From Thioclava sp. JE_KL1 (lineage in GTDB: Bacteria; Pseudomonadota; Alphaproteobacteria; Rhodobacterales; Rhodobacteraceae): DNA of 64,000 nucleotides. A model generated the notes under the pieces. The model saw nothing but the letters and a program-made list of their open reading frames with translations, did not search any database and was not told the DNA's origin. Positions 56,054 to 64,000 of the stretch are shown here, piece by piece. Position 1 is the stretch's first letter. Each line of letters starts with the position of its first letter. The stretch lies in NCBI RefSeq assembly GCF_009296265.1, contig NZ_WBJS01000008.1, forward strand, positions 62,001 through 126,000, in the 5' to 3' direction. The position numbers and the translations under genes are program-made.

Positions 56054-56770
56054 ATGTCCCTGAGTTTCGCAAAAGGCGCCTATCAGGTCCGCGAGGCACA
56101 AAGTCCGGATGATCGCGAGGCGGTGCTGCGCCTGCGGGCGGAGGCATTCCGGGCCGGGGTTTCCGATGCAGACCGCTTCGACCCGCTTTGCCGCCACATC
56201 CTGATTTGCGACGATCATGGACCCGCCGCCGCCGCGCGGCTTTTGCTGCTGGAGGACGGGGCGGCGCTGTCTGAGGGCTATTGCGCACAATTCTACGATC
56301 TCGCGCCGCTCGCCCAATGGGCCGGGCCGATCCTCGAGCTGGGCCGCTTCTGCACCCGTCCGGCGCTGCGCGACCCGGACGTGCTGCGTCTGGGTTGGGC
56401 CGCGATCACACGGATCGCGGAGGAGAGCGGGGCCGGGTTGATGGTCGGCTGCTCCTCTTTCACGGGCAGCGACTGGAAAGCGCATCGCGCAGGGCTCGCC
56501 CATCTCGTATCCCGCGCTTTGGGCCCCGCTACCTTGCGCCCGCGTCCCAAAGCCCCCGAACGCGTGGACTATCCCGCCGCGCTGGCGGGGGAGGCCGGCG
56601 ATGTCAGCGCGCTGCCGCCGCTGCTGCGCTCTTATCTCGGCATGGGCGGTTGGGTGTCTGATCACGCGGTGATCGACCGCGACCTCGACACCTGTCACGT
56701 CTTCACCGCGCTGGAGATCGCCGCAATCCCCGAGGCGCGGCGGCGCAGCTTGCGGGCGCTGGCGCAATAA
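56054..56770 (+). CDS. olsB: Ornithine-acyl-ACP N-acyltransferase (OlsB)
   Basis: OlsB transfers a 3-hydroxyacyl group to ornithine, the first step of ornithine lipid synthesis. The 238-residue GNAT-like protein begins YQVREAQSPDDREAVLRLRAEAFRAGVSDADRFDPLCRHILICDDHG and continues GPILELGRFCTRPALRDPDVLRLGWAAITRIAEESGAGLMVGCSSFTGSD, the recognisable OlsB core. The second enzyme, OlsA, is not adjacent. It starts 50 bases after bamE on the same strand. A repeat element follows. Ornithine lipids replace phospholipids under phosphate limitation in relatives; the regulation here is not visible. Confidence 0.9.
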   Translation: MSLSFAKGAYQVREAQSPDDREAVLRLRAEAFRAGVSDADRFDPLCRHILICDDHGPAAAARLLLLEDGAALSEGYCAQFYDLAPLAQWAGPILELGRFCTRPALRDPDVLRLGWAAITRIAEESGAGLMVGCSSFTGSDWKAHRAGLAHLVSRALGPATLRPRPKAPERVDYPAALAGEAGDVSALPPLLRSYLGMGGWVSDHAVIDRDLDTCHVFTALEIAAIPEARRRSLRALAQ

Positions 56771-56795
56771 GCCGAGCGGCTGTGAGGCTTGAGAG

Positions 56796-56835
56796 GGCGG
56801 AGGCCTCCGGCGGGGATATTTGTCTCAAGGGGAAG
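56796..56835 (+). repeat. Intergenic hairpin repeat, copy 6 (short variant)
   Basis: The copy consists of GGAGGCCTCC, CGGCGGGGATATTT, four-base offset and TCAAGGGGAAG. It lacks the GGGGGCTC hairpin of the long form. It lies between olsB and the ABC-F gene. Confidence 0.7.
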
Positions 56836-56911
56836 GGGGTGCGGGCGCGGATAGGGGCTGCGTCGCGCATGGCCCATTGACCTTTCGCCAAGGCCCGCTT
56901 AGCTCGCGAGC

Positions 56912-58741
56912 ATGGCACGCGCACCGCTTTTACAGCTTTCCGACATATCGCTCACCTTCGGCGGCAATCCCGTTTTCGAAGGGCTCTCCCTCACCGTCCA
57001 GCAAGGCGACCGAGTCGCATTGGTGGGCCGAAACGGCTCGGGCAAATCCACCTTGATGAAGGTGATGGCCGGGCTGATAGAGCCGGATTCGGGGACGCGG
57101 GTCGTGCCGCCGGGCATTTCGGTGGGCTATATGGAGCAGGAGCCTGACCTGTCGGGCTTCGCGACCTTGGGCGATTTTGCCGCCTCCGAACTGGACCCGG
57201 CCGAGGCTTATCGCGTCGAGATGGTTGCAGAGGGGCTGAAGTTCAAACCCGAGACGCCGGTCGAGACTGCTTCGGGCGGCGAGCGTCGCCGCGCGGCGCT
57301 GGCGAAGCTTCTGGCCGAGGGGCCGGAGCTGATGCTGCTCGACGAGCCGACGAACCATCTCGATATCGAGGCGATCGCCTGGCTGGAAAACCAGCTGAAG
57401 GAGACGCGCAAGGCCTTCGTGCTGATCTCGCACGACCGCGCCTTCCTGCGCGCGCTGACTCGGGCCACGCTCTGGATCGACCGCGGAGAAGTGCGCCGCA
57501 ATGAAGAGGGCTTCGAGACCTTCGAGGAATGGCGCGAAAAGGCTTGGGCGGAGGAAGACGACGCCCGCCACAAACTCAATCGCAAGATCAAGGCCGAGGC
57601 GCGTTGGGCGGTCGAAGGCATCTCGGCCCGGCGCAAGCGCAATCAGGGCCGCGTGCGCGCTCTGCAGGCGCTGCGCGCCGAACGCGCGGGTCAGATCAAG
57701 CGGCAGGGCGTGGCCGCGATGGAGCTCGACTCGGGCCAGCAATCGGGGAAGCGGGTGATCGAGGCCACAGGCCTGTCCAAGCGCTATGGCGACAAGCAGA
57801 TCGTGAAGGATTTCGACCTGCGCGTGCTGCGCGGGGACCGCGTGGCTTTCGTCGGTCCCAACGGTGTCGGCAAGACCACGCTGCTGAAGATGATGACCGG
57901 CGAGGTTGAACCCGATGAGGGCGCGGTGAAGCTGGGCACGAATCTCGAGATCGCCGTGTTCGATCAGGCGCGCGCGACGCTCAATCCCGAGCAGACGCTG
58001 TGGGACGGGCTGGTCAACGACCCGGACATGGCGGTGAAGGGGCGCTCCGATCAGGTGATGGTGCGCGGCACCCCGAAACATGTCGTGGGCTATTTGAAGG
58101 ACTTCCTCTTCGACGAGCAGCAGGCGCGCGGCCCGATCCGGGCGCTCTCGGGCGGCGAGCGCGCGCGGCTTTTGCTGGCGCGGATCATGGCCAAACCCTC
58201 GAACCTGCTGATTCTCGACGAACCGACCAACGATCTCGACGTGGAGACGCTTGATCTGCTGCAGGACCTGCTGGGCGAATATGACGGCACGGTGCTGCTG
58301 GTCAGCCACGACCGCGATTTCATCGACCGCGTCGCCAGCACGACCATCGCGATGGAAGGCGACGGGCGCGCCACCGTCTATGCGGGCGGCTGGTCGGATT
58401 ATCAGGCGCAGAAGGCCGAGGCCGCACCGGAGACCAAACCCGCGCCGAAGAAGGACGCACCCAAGGCGGAGGGTAAGCCCGCCGCGCCCCAAAAAGCTGC
58501 GCCGAAGAAAGCGGGCCTCAGCTTTACCGAGAAACACCGGCTGGAGGAGCTGCCCGGCGTGATCGAGAAGCTCGAACATGAGATCTCGAAGATCAACGAG
58601 TTGCTCGCCGATCCCGATCTCTTCTCTCGCGAGCCTGTGAAATTCGCCAAGGCCACCGAGATGCTGAGCGACCGCCAGTCGGCGCTCGACGCGGCTGAGG
58701 TCGAATGGCTCGAGCTCGAAGAGAAAGCGCAGAACGCCTAA
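56912..58741 (+). CDS. ABC-F family ATPase (Uup-like)
   Basis: The protein of 609 residues has two soluble ABC ATPase halves and no membrane segment. Walker A motifs are GRNGSGKSTLM and GPNGVGKTTLL; signature motifs are ASGGERRRAALAKLL and LSGGERARLLLARIM; Walker B motifs are MLLDEPTNHLD and LILDEPTNDLD. The Lys/Ala/Pro-rich linker (AAPETKPAPKKDAPKAEGKPAAPQKAAPKKAG) leads to a C-terminal coiled-coil (LEELPGVIEKLEHEISKINELLADPDLF), as in Uup. ABC-F proteins act on ribosomes or branched DNA; the exact role is not clear. The gene lies between two repeat clusters. Confidence 0.95.
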   Translation: MARAPLLQLSDISLTFGGNPVFEGLSLTVQQGDRVALVGRNGSGKSTLMKVMAGLIEPDSGTRVVPPGISVGYMEQEPDLSGFATLGDFAASELDPAEAYRVEMVAEGLKFKPETPVETASGGERRRAALAKLLAEGPELMLLDEPTNHLDIEAIAWLENQLKETRKAFVLISHDRAFLRALTRATLWIDRGEVRRNEEGFETFEEWREKAWAEEDDARHKLNRKIKAEARWAVEGISARRKRNQGRVRALQALRAERAGQIKRQGVAAMELDSGQQSGKRVIEATGLSKRYGDKQIVKDFDLRVLRGDRVAFVGPNGVGKTTLLKMMTGEVEPDEGAVKLGTNLEIAVFDQARATLNPEQTLWDGLVNDPDMAVKGRSDQVMVRGTPKHVVGYLKDFLFDEQQARGPIRALSGGERARLLLARIMAKPSNLLILDEPTNDLDVETLDLLQDLLGEYDGTVLLVSHDRDFIDRVASTTIAMEGDGRATVYAGGWSDYQAQKAEAAPETKPAPKKDAPKAEGKPAAPQKAAPKKAGLSFTEKHRLEELPGVIEKLEHEISKINELLADPDLFSREPVKFAKATEMLSDRQSALDAAEVEWLELEEKAQNA

Positions 58742-58764
58742 ACCTTTTGCGCGCGGCTCGGTCG

Positions 58765-58800
58765 GATGCCTCCGGCGGGGATATTTGATCCAAGCCGAAG
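58765..58800 (+). repeat. Intergenic hairpin repeat, copy 7 (short variant)
   Basis: GATGCCTCCGGCGGGGATATTT is followed by three bases and CCAAGCCGAAG. Shares GCCTCCGGCGGGGATATTT with copy 6. It is 14 bases from copy 8, which faces it. Lies after the ABC-F gene. Confidence 0.78.
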
Positions 58801-58813
58801 GGGAGGGCATTCT

Positions 58814-58869
58814 CTTTCGGATTGGCAGAAATATCCCGGGGGCTGGCGGAGCCAGCGGGGCAGAGCCCC
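58814..58869 (-). repeat. Intergenic hairpin repeat, copy 8 (reverse orientation)
   Basis: On the minus strand: GGGGCTCTGCCCC, hairpin GCTGGC-tcc-GCCAGC, then CCCCCGGGATATTT, three bases, CCAATCCGAAAG. It forms a facing pair with copy 7 between the ABC-F gene and the CoA-transferase gene. Confidence 0.85.
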
Positions 58870-58895
58870 TCTGACGGGGCGATAAGGAGGGGCGC

Positions 58896-60014
58896 ATGGC
58901 AAAGCGAATGGGGGCCGATGGAATGGGACCGCTCAGCGGGCTGCGCCTTGTCGAAATTTCCGGGCTGGGGCCGACGCCGTTCGCGGCGATGTGTCTGGCC
59001 GATTTCGGAGCCGAGGTGATCCGCATCGCGCGGCCGGGCTCGGGCGGAGCCGAGAATCATGTGCTGGGGCTGGAGGTCGACGTGCTCGACCGCGGCCGCG
59101 ACGTGGTGGAGCTGGATCTCAAATCCGACGCCGGGCGCGAGGCGGTGCGCACTCTGATCGCCCGCGCCGATGGGGTGATCGAAGGCATGCGGCCGGGCGT
59201 GATGGAGCGGCTTGGGCTGGGGCCAGAGGATTTCCCCGATCATCCGGCGCTGGTCTATGGAAGGATGACCGGCTGGGGGCAGGAGGGACCGCTGTCGCAA
59301 ACCGCGGGCCATGACATCAATTACCTGTCTCTGACCGGGGCGCTGCATGCGATGGGCGGAGAGGCGCCCGCGATCCCGCTCAACCTTCTGGGCGATTTCG
59401 GCGGTGGTGGAATCTATCTGGCCTTCGGGATGCTGGCGGCGCTGTGGCAGGCGCGCGAGACCGGGCGGGGGCAGGTCGTCGATTGTGCGATCACCGACGG
59501 GGTGGCGCATCTGATGGCGATGATCACCGGGATGGCCGGGCAGGGGGCGTGGGTGGATCGGCGGCAGGCGAATCTGCTCGACGGGGCCGCGCCGTTCTAC
59601 ACGGTCTACGAATGTGCCTGCGGCGGGCATATGGCGGTGGGGGCGCTGGAGCCGCAATTCTACGCGGCGCTGATCGCGGGGTTGGGATTCGCGCCAGAGG
59701 ACTTGCCTGCGCGTGAGGCCCGTGCAAATTGGCCCGCCTTGCGGGACGCTTTCGCCGAGCGCTTCGCGACTCGTAGCCGGGATGACTGGGCCGAGATCTT
59801 CGCGGGCAGCGACGCCTGCGCGACGCCGGTGCTGTCGATCGCGGAGGCGATTGCGCATCCACAGAACGCCGAAAGAGAGGCGTATGTCGACCTCGACGGC
59901 ATCGCTCAGCCCGCGCCCGCGCCACGGCTCTCGGCGACGCCGGGGCAGGCGAGCGCGCAGGGGCGGCGGATCTCCGCGGCGGAGGCGCTCGCCCGCTGGA
60001 GCGATTGCGGATAA
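58896..60014 (+). CDS. CaiB/BaiF family CoA transferase (racemase-like)
   Basis: The protein of 372 residues is a class III CoA-transferase: MGPLSGLRLVEISGLGPTPFAAMCLADFGAEVIRIARPGSG at the N-terminus, LVYGRMTGWGQEGPLSQTAGHDINYLSLTGALHAMGGEAPAIPLNLLGDFGGGG in the middle, with the catalytic Asp in the GHDINY segment. The GPxPFAAMxLADxGA and GDFGGG segments match alpha-methylacyl-CoA racemases, so it probably epimerises a 2-methylacyl-CoA rather than transferring CoA. The start at 58896 has AAGGAGGGG seven bases upstream. It stands alone after the repeat pair. Confidence 0.88.
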   Translation: MAKRMGADGMGPLSGLRLVEISGLGPTPFAAMCLADFGAEVIRIARPGSGGAENHVLGLEVDVLDRGRDVVELDLKSDAGREAVRTLIARADGVIEGMRPGVMERLGLGPEDFPDHPALVYGRMTGWGQEGPLSQTAGHDINYLSLTGALHAMGGEAPAIPLNLLGDFGGGGIYLAFGMLAALWQARETGRGQVVDCAITDGVAHLMAMITGMAGQGAWVDRRQANLLDGAAPFYTVYECACGGHMAVGALEPQFYAALIAGLGFAPEDLPAREARANWPALRDAFAERFATRSRDDWAEIFAGSDACATPVLSIAEAIAHPQNAEREAYVDLDGIAQPAPAPRLSATPGQASAQGRRISAAEALARWSDCG

Positions 60015-60028
60015 AACCTCGTTTTTCC

Positions 60029-60057
60029 TTGACAGATGGGGGCTGATCCCCGATATC
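60029..60057 (+). promoter_or_regulatory. Candidate promoter before the rplU leader
   Basis: TTGACA (60029-60034) and GATATC (60052-60057) are separated by 17 bases. The -35 is perfect; the -10 is less so. A transcript from here would begin at the hairpin at 60065, so the two may form a leader-control unit. Confidence 0.45.
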
Positions 60058-60064
60058 GGCCCGA

Positions 60065-60102
60065 CCCGGCGGAGAGTCTTCTTTCCGCCGGGCCTCGTTT
60101 TT
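60065..60102 (+). terminator. Intrinsic terminator between the CoA-transferase gene and rplU
   Basis: CCCGGCGGA (60065-60073) pairs with TCCGCCGGG (60084-60092), and TTTTT follows (60098-60102). It could end the CoA-transferase transcript, or it could be an attenuator in the rplU leader, since rplU starts 105 bases later. Confidence 0.8.
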
Positions 60103-60206
60103 GCAACTTCGCTCCCGTGAGGAGCGCGCAGTCCGACGGCGGGCCGACAGGTCCAACGAACTCCGATAAGGGGCCACAGGGCGCGGATGAAGAAAAGGAA
60201 AGACCC

Positions 60207-60839
60207 ATGTTTGCGGTCCTCAAGACCGGCGGAAAGCAATACAAGGTTCAGGCGGGCGATCTGCTCCGCGTGGAACTGCTCGCAGCCGAAGCTGGCGATA
60301 AAGTCCAGTTCAACGAGATTCTGATGGTCGGCGGCGACAAGCCCCAGTTCGGCACCCCGCTCGTCGAAGGTGCGGCCGTGCAGGCGGAAGTCATCGACAA
60401 CATTAAGGCCGACAAGGTCATCACCTACCACAAGCGTCGTCGTAAGCACTCGTCGCAGCGTACCCGTGGTCACCGTCAGCAGCTGACCCTGCTGCGCGTC
60501 ACCGACGTCCTCGCCACCGGCGGCGACAAGTCGGGCGTGAAGGAAGCCGTGGGCACCGCGATCGCACGTCGTGCAGCGCATGGTGGCAAAGGCGAAGCCG
60601 CTCCGGCCAAGCCCGCGAAGGCCGCTGCTGCTTCGAAAGCCGCGCCGAAGGCGGATGCCGCCGTCGCGGAAGCGGACGATCTGAAGGTCATCACCGGTCT
60701 CGGCCCGGCGGCCGAGAAGAAGCTGAACGAAGCTGGCATCACCACCTACGCTCAGCTCGCTTCGGTCGATCCCGAAACCTTTGAAGCTACCAAGGTCAAG
60801 CCCGACTGGGTCGAGCAGGCCAAAGAGCTCGCGAAATAA
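60207..60839 (+). CDS. rplU: 50S ribosomal protein L21 with C-terminal HhH-type extension
   Basis: Residues 1-103 are L21 (MFAVLKTGGKQYKVQAGDLLRVELL, ITYHKRRRKHSSQRTRGHRQQLTLLRVTDVL). After an Ala/Lys-rich linker (KPAKAAAASKAAPKADAA) residues ~155-210 form a second domain, DDLKVITGLGPAAEKKLNEAGITTYAQLASVDPETFEATKVKPDWVEQAKELAK, the short helix-hairpin-helix type also seen in predicted nucleases of COG3743. The 210-residue length is double that of E. coli L21. The extension is known in this bacterial family; its function is not. It forms an operon with rpmA (12-base gap). Confidence 0.93.
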   Translation: MFAVLKTGGKQYKVQAGDLLRVELLAAEAGDKVQFNEILMVGGDKPQFGTPLVEGAAVQAEVIDNIKADKVITYHKRRRKHSSQRTRGHRQQLTLLRVTDVLATGGDKSGVKEAVGTAIARRAAHGGKGEAAPAKPAKAAAASKAAPKADAAVAEADDLKVITGLGPAAEKKLNEAGITTYAQLASVDPETFEATKVKPDWVEQAKELAK

Positions 60840-60851
60840 GGAGAGACACCC

Positions 60852-61121
60852 ATGGCACACAAGAAAGCAGGCGGTTCATCCCGTAACGGCCGCGACTCTG
60901 CGGGTCGTCGTCTTGGCGTGAAACTGTTCGGCGGTCAGGCTGCGATCCCGGGCAACATCATCGTGCGTCAGCGCGGCACCAAGTGGTGGCCGGGTGAGGG
61001 CGTCGGCCTCGGCAAGGATCACACCATCTTTGCAACGGCTGAAGGCCGCGTCACCTTCCATAAAGGCCTCAAGGGCCGCACCTTCGTATCGGTCCTCCCG
61101 GCTGCGGAGGCCGCCGAGTAA
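60852..61121 (+). CDS. rpmA: 50S ribosomal protein L27
   Basis: The 89-residue protein has the L27 sequence [61 protein letters not shown]. The N-terminal tail reaching the peptidyl-transferase centre is present without a proteolytic leader. It follows rplU by 12 bases; a terminator is found 28 bases after its stop. Confidence 0.98.
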   Translation: MAHKKAGGSSRNGRDSAGRRLGVKLFGGQAAIPGNIIVRQRGTKWWPGEGVGLGKDHTIFATAEGRVTFHKGLKGRTFVSVLPAAEAAE

Positions 61122-61149
61122 CCCGACCGACGAACGTGTCACAAAATCG

Positions 61150-61180
61150 GGGGATCGGCTGAAAGGCCGGTCCCCTTTCT
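61150..61180 (+). terminator. Terminator of rplU-rpmA
   Basis: GGGGATCGGC (61150-61159) pairs with GCCGGTCCCC (61166-61175), one wobble, with TTTCT after. It ends the ribosomal-protein operon. Confidence 0.85.
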
Positions 61181-61330
61181 CGTTGCAGTGCAGCACGCAA
61201 ATGTTTGCAAACGCGGCGAGAAAATTTACCGGGTCGGGGGATGTATCGTCATCTCACTGTCCTATTTATTTACTAGGACCACGCGGCAGGAGGAGCCGCC
61301 GGTTCGTCCGCGTTTCGAGGAGGAGCGCCC

Positions 61331-61867
61331 ATGTACCAGGAGACGATTTCCACCCAACCCGTGATCGAAACGGAGCGCTTCGTGCTGCGCCCGCTGCGCC
61401 GTTCGGATGCCGGTCTGATCGAGATGTATTCCGGCGATAAACGTGTCGCCAAAGGCACTCGCGCGATCCCGCATCCGCTGCCGCCCGGCACGGCCGAGAA
61501 TTTCATCACGCGCGCACAGGCCGAAGACCGCGTCGAAGACGTCTGGGCGATCGATGGCTCGCGTCACGGCATGGGCGAGCTTCTGGGTGTCGTCTCGCTG
61601 ACCCGTCTCGACGACGACCAGTCCGAGATCGGCTATTGGGTTGGACCGGGGTTCTGGAATACGGGCCTCGCCTCCGAAGCGGTCGCGGCGATCATCGAAG
61701 CGAACCCGCAAGACGCGCGCACGCTGTTTGCCGAGGTGTTTCAGGACAATCCGGGCTCGGCTCGTGTCCTGACCAATTGCGGCTTCGAGTATCTGGGCGA
61801 TGCGGAAAGCTGGTCGCTCGCGCGCGGTCGCCATGTCCCGACTTGGACCTATCTGCGCAAGATGTAA
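61331..61867 (+). CDS. GNAT family acetyltransferase (RimJ/RimL-like)
   Basis: The protein of 178 residues has the RimJ/L-type pattern: IETERFVLRPLRRSDAGLIEMYSGDKRVAKGTRAIPHPLPPG, LLGVVSLTRLDDDQSEIGYWVGPGFWNTGLASEAVAAIIEANPQ (the pyrophosphate loop, here partly degenerate) and SARVLTNCGFEYLGDAESWSL. It acetylates the N-terminus of an unknown protein or a small amine. The ATG at 61331 has GAGGAGGAG upstream. The next gene is a related but distinct GNAT. Confidence 0.88.
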   Translation: MYQETISTQPVIETERFVLRPLRRSDAGLIEMYSGDKRVAKGTRAIPHPLPPGTAENFITRAQAEDRVEDVWAIDGSRHGMGELLGVVSLTRLDDDQSEIGYWVGPGFWNTGLASEAVAAIIEANPQDARTLFAEVFQDNPGSARVLTNCGFEYLGDAESWSLARGRHVPTWTYLRKM

Positions 61868-61886
61868 CGCAGACCGAGAGCGTGGA

Positions 61887-61938
61887 CGGGAGGCACTGCC
61901 CTCCCGAACCCTCCCGGGATATTTGGGCCAAGAGGAAG
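61887..61938 (+). repeat. Intergenic hairpin repeat, copy 9, ending at a start codon
   Basis: Hairpin CGGGAGG-cactgc-CCTCCCG (61887-61906) replaces the usual GGGGGCTC form, then CTCCCGGGATATTT, three bases, CCAAGAGGAAG ending at 61938. The next base begins the ATG of the second GNAT gene, so the repeat's AGAGGAAG end acts as its Shine-Dalgarno. Confidence 0.85.
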
Positions 61939-62454
61939 ATGCACCGGATCGAAACGCCGCGCCTTGTCTTGCGTCCCCTGACTTCGAAAGATGTCGATGC
62001 GATCACGCATGCCGCGAATGATTTCGAAGTCGCGCGCTGGCTCGCGAAGATGCCGTATCCCTATGCCAAACCCGATGCCGAGGCATCCGTCGCCGCCAAT
62101 CGCGAGAATTTCGGGCGAGTCTGGGGAATCACGCGACAGGGCGATTTTTGTGGAGTGATCGGAAAGGTCAGCGCATTCGGCTATTGGTTGGGCCGGGATC
62201 ATTGGAGCAATGGCTATACCACTGAGGCAGGCTGTGCCGTCATTGCTGCGCATTTCGAGGCCCCGGACGCGCGGCCGCTCGCGGCGGGGTATTTCGAGGG
62301 CAATCACGGGTCGCGCAGGGTGCTCGAAAAGCTGGGATTCCGGCACGCAGGCGAGTCGCTTGTCGATAACCGGGCGCTGGGGCGCAAGCTCCGGCACTTC
62401 GACATGATCTGCGAGACCCCGCCTTGCGACGCGCATTCCCCTTCCTCTTGGTGA
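61939..62454 (+). CDS. GNAT family acetyltransferase lying between two repeats
   Basis: The 171-residue protein is a RimJ/RimL-type GNAT: MHRIETPRLVLRPLTSKDVDAITHAANDFEVARWLAKMPYPY, FGYWLGRDHWSNGYTTEAGCAVIAAHFEAPDARPLAAGYFEGNHGSRRVLEKLGF, with the acetyl-CoA loop GRDHWSNGYTTEA. It ends CDAHSPSSW with a stop TGA inside the repeat copy that follows. The start codon is at the exact end of the preceding repeat, which supplies the AGAGGAAG ribosome binding site. Only part of the C-terminus appears native; the SPSSW end is read from repeat DNA. It is related to the previous GNAT gene but only distantly. Substrate unknown. Confidence 0.85.
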   Translation: MHRIETPRLVLRPLTSKDVDAITHAANDFEVARWLAKMPYPYAKPDAEASVAANRENFGRVWGITRQGDFCGVIGKVSAFGYWLGRDHWSNGYTTEAGCAVIAAHFEAPDARPLAAGYFEGNHGSRRVLEKLGFRHAGESLVDNRALGRKLRHFDMICETPPCDAHSPSSW

Positions 62455-62488
62455 AAATATCCCGGGGGTGTGGGGGCGGCGCCCCCAC
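62441..62488 (-). repeat. Intergenic hairpin repeat, copy 10 (reverse orientation), containing a stop codon
   Basis: On the minus strand: GTGGGGGC-gcc-GCCCCCAC, then ACCCCCGGGATATTT, three bases, CCAAGAGGAAG. It is the mirror of copy 9: the 26-base core is the same except for the three variable bases. Its CTTCCTCTTGG start and the TGA in the variable triplet form the last codons and stop of the GNAT gene. Confidence 0.85.
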
Positions 62489-62499
62489 GCGGCGCTTGA

Positions 62500-64000
<1,501 letters not shown>

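Overview
The window is 64 kb of high-GC, tightly packed chromosomal DNA from an alphaproteobacterium. It is most likely a member of the Rhodobacteraceae/Paracoccaceae (Rhodobacter, Paracoccus, Thioclava-like). The evidence is the gene set and order: pccA next to methylmalonyl-CoA mutase; a phaZ/phaC-phaP-phaR polyhydroxybutyrate block; a DksA with a single zinc-site cysteine; a short ProRS; ribosomal protein L21 with a C-terminal helix-hairpin-helix domain; and olsB. The genus cannot be fixed from the sequence alone. I see no phage, IS transposase, CRISPR array or rRNA operon. One tRNA gene (Pro, anticodon GGG) is present.

Layout. 1-7.3 kb: propionyl-CoA to succinyl-CoA metabolism (pccA, mcm) with small secreted or unknown genes between. 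7.4-15.3 kb: a TerB/DnaJ protein, an EEP-family hydrolase, a small secreted protein, then leftward polyphosphate genes (ppx, ppk1), hda and a PerM-type transporter. 15.5-20.1 kb: proS, lipoprotein export (lolC-lolD), an ArsC/Spx-like protein and cspA. 20.3-27.1 kb: thrS and the PHB block phaR, phaP, phaC (left) and phaZ (right). 27.2-35.4 kb: a NERD/zinc-finger protein that looks foreign, two alpha/beta hydrolases (one without its nucleophile serine), a DUF808 protein, gatB and pepN. 35.9-44.2 kb: glcB-glcG, then argS, a SPOR protein, nagZ, scpA, scpB. 44.3-50.7 kb: a MATE pump with a small partner, a MoxR-type ATPase, dksA, a flavin monooxygenase, a dCTP deaminase and tRNA-Pro. 50.8-55.4 kb: leftward yceD, rpmF, plsX, fabH, ihfA, merR-like. 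55.5-64 kb: rightward bamE, olsB, an ABC-F ATPase, a CoA transferase, rplU-rpmA, two GNAT genes, obgE and the start of proB.

Metabolic logic. PccA and mutase feed C3 units into the TCA cycle, malate synthase G feeds glyoxylate, and the pha block stores excess acetyl-CoA as PHB. PhaR-type operator sequences can be read in the phaP promoter and, more weakly, at phaC and phaR.

The most notable unexplained structure is a family of about ten intergenic repeats of roughly 35-60 bp. They carry a GC-rich hairpin or hairpins followed by a fixed core (CCGGGATATTT, three free bases, CCAAG, two free bases, GAAG). Between copies the second stem changes sequence but stays paired, which suggests selection for structure. 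One GNAT gene lies exactly between two opposed copies, which supply its ribosome binding site and its stop codon.
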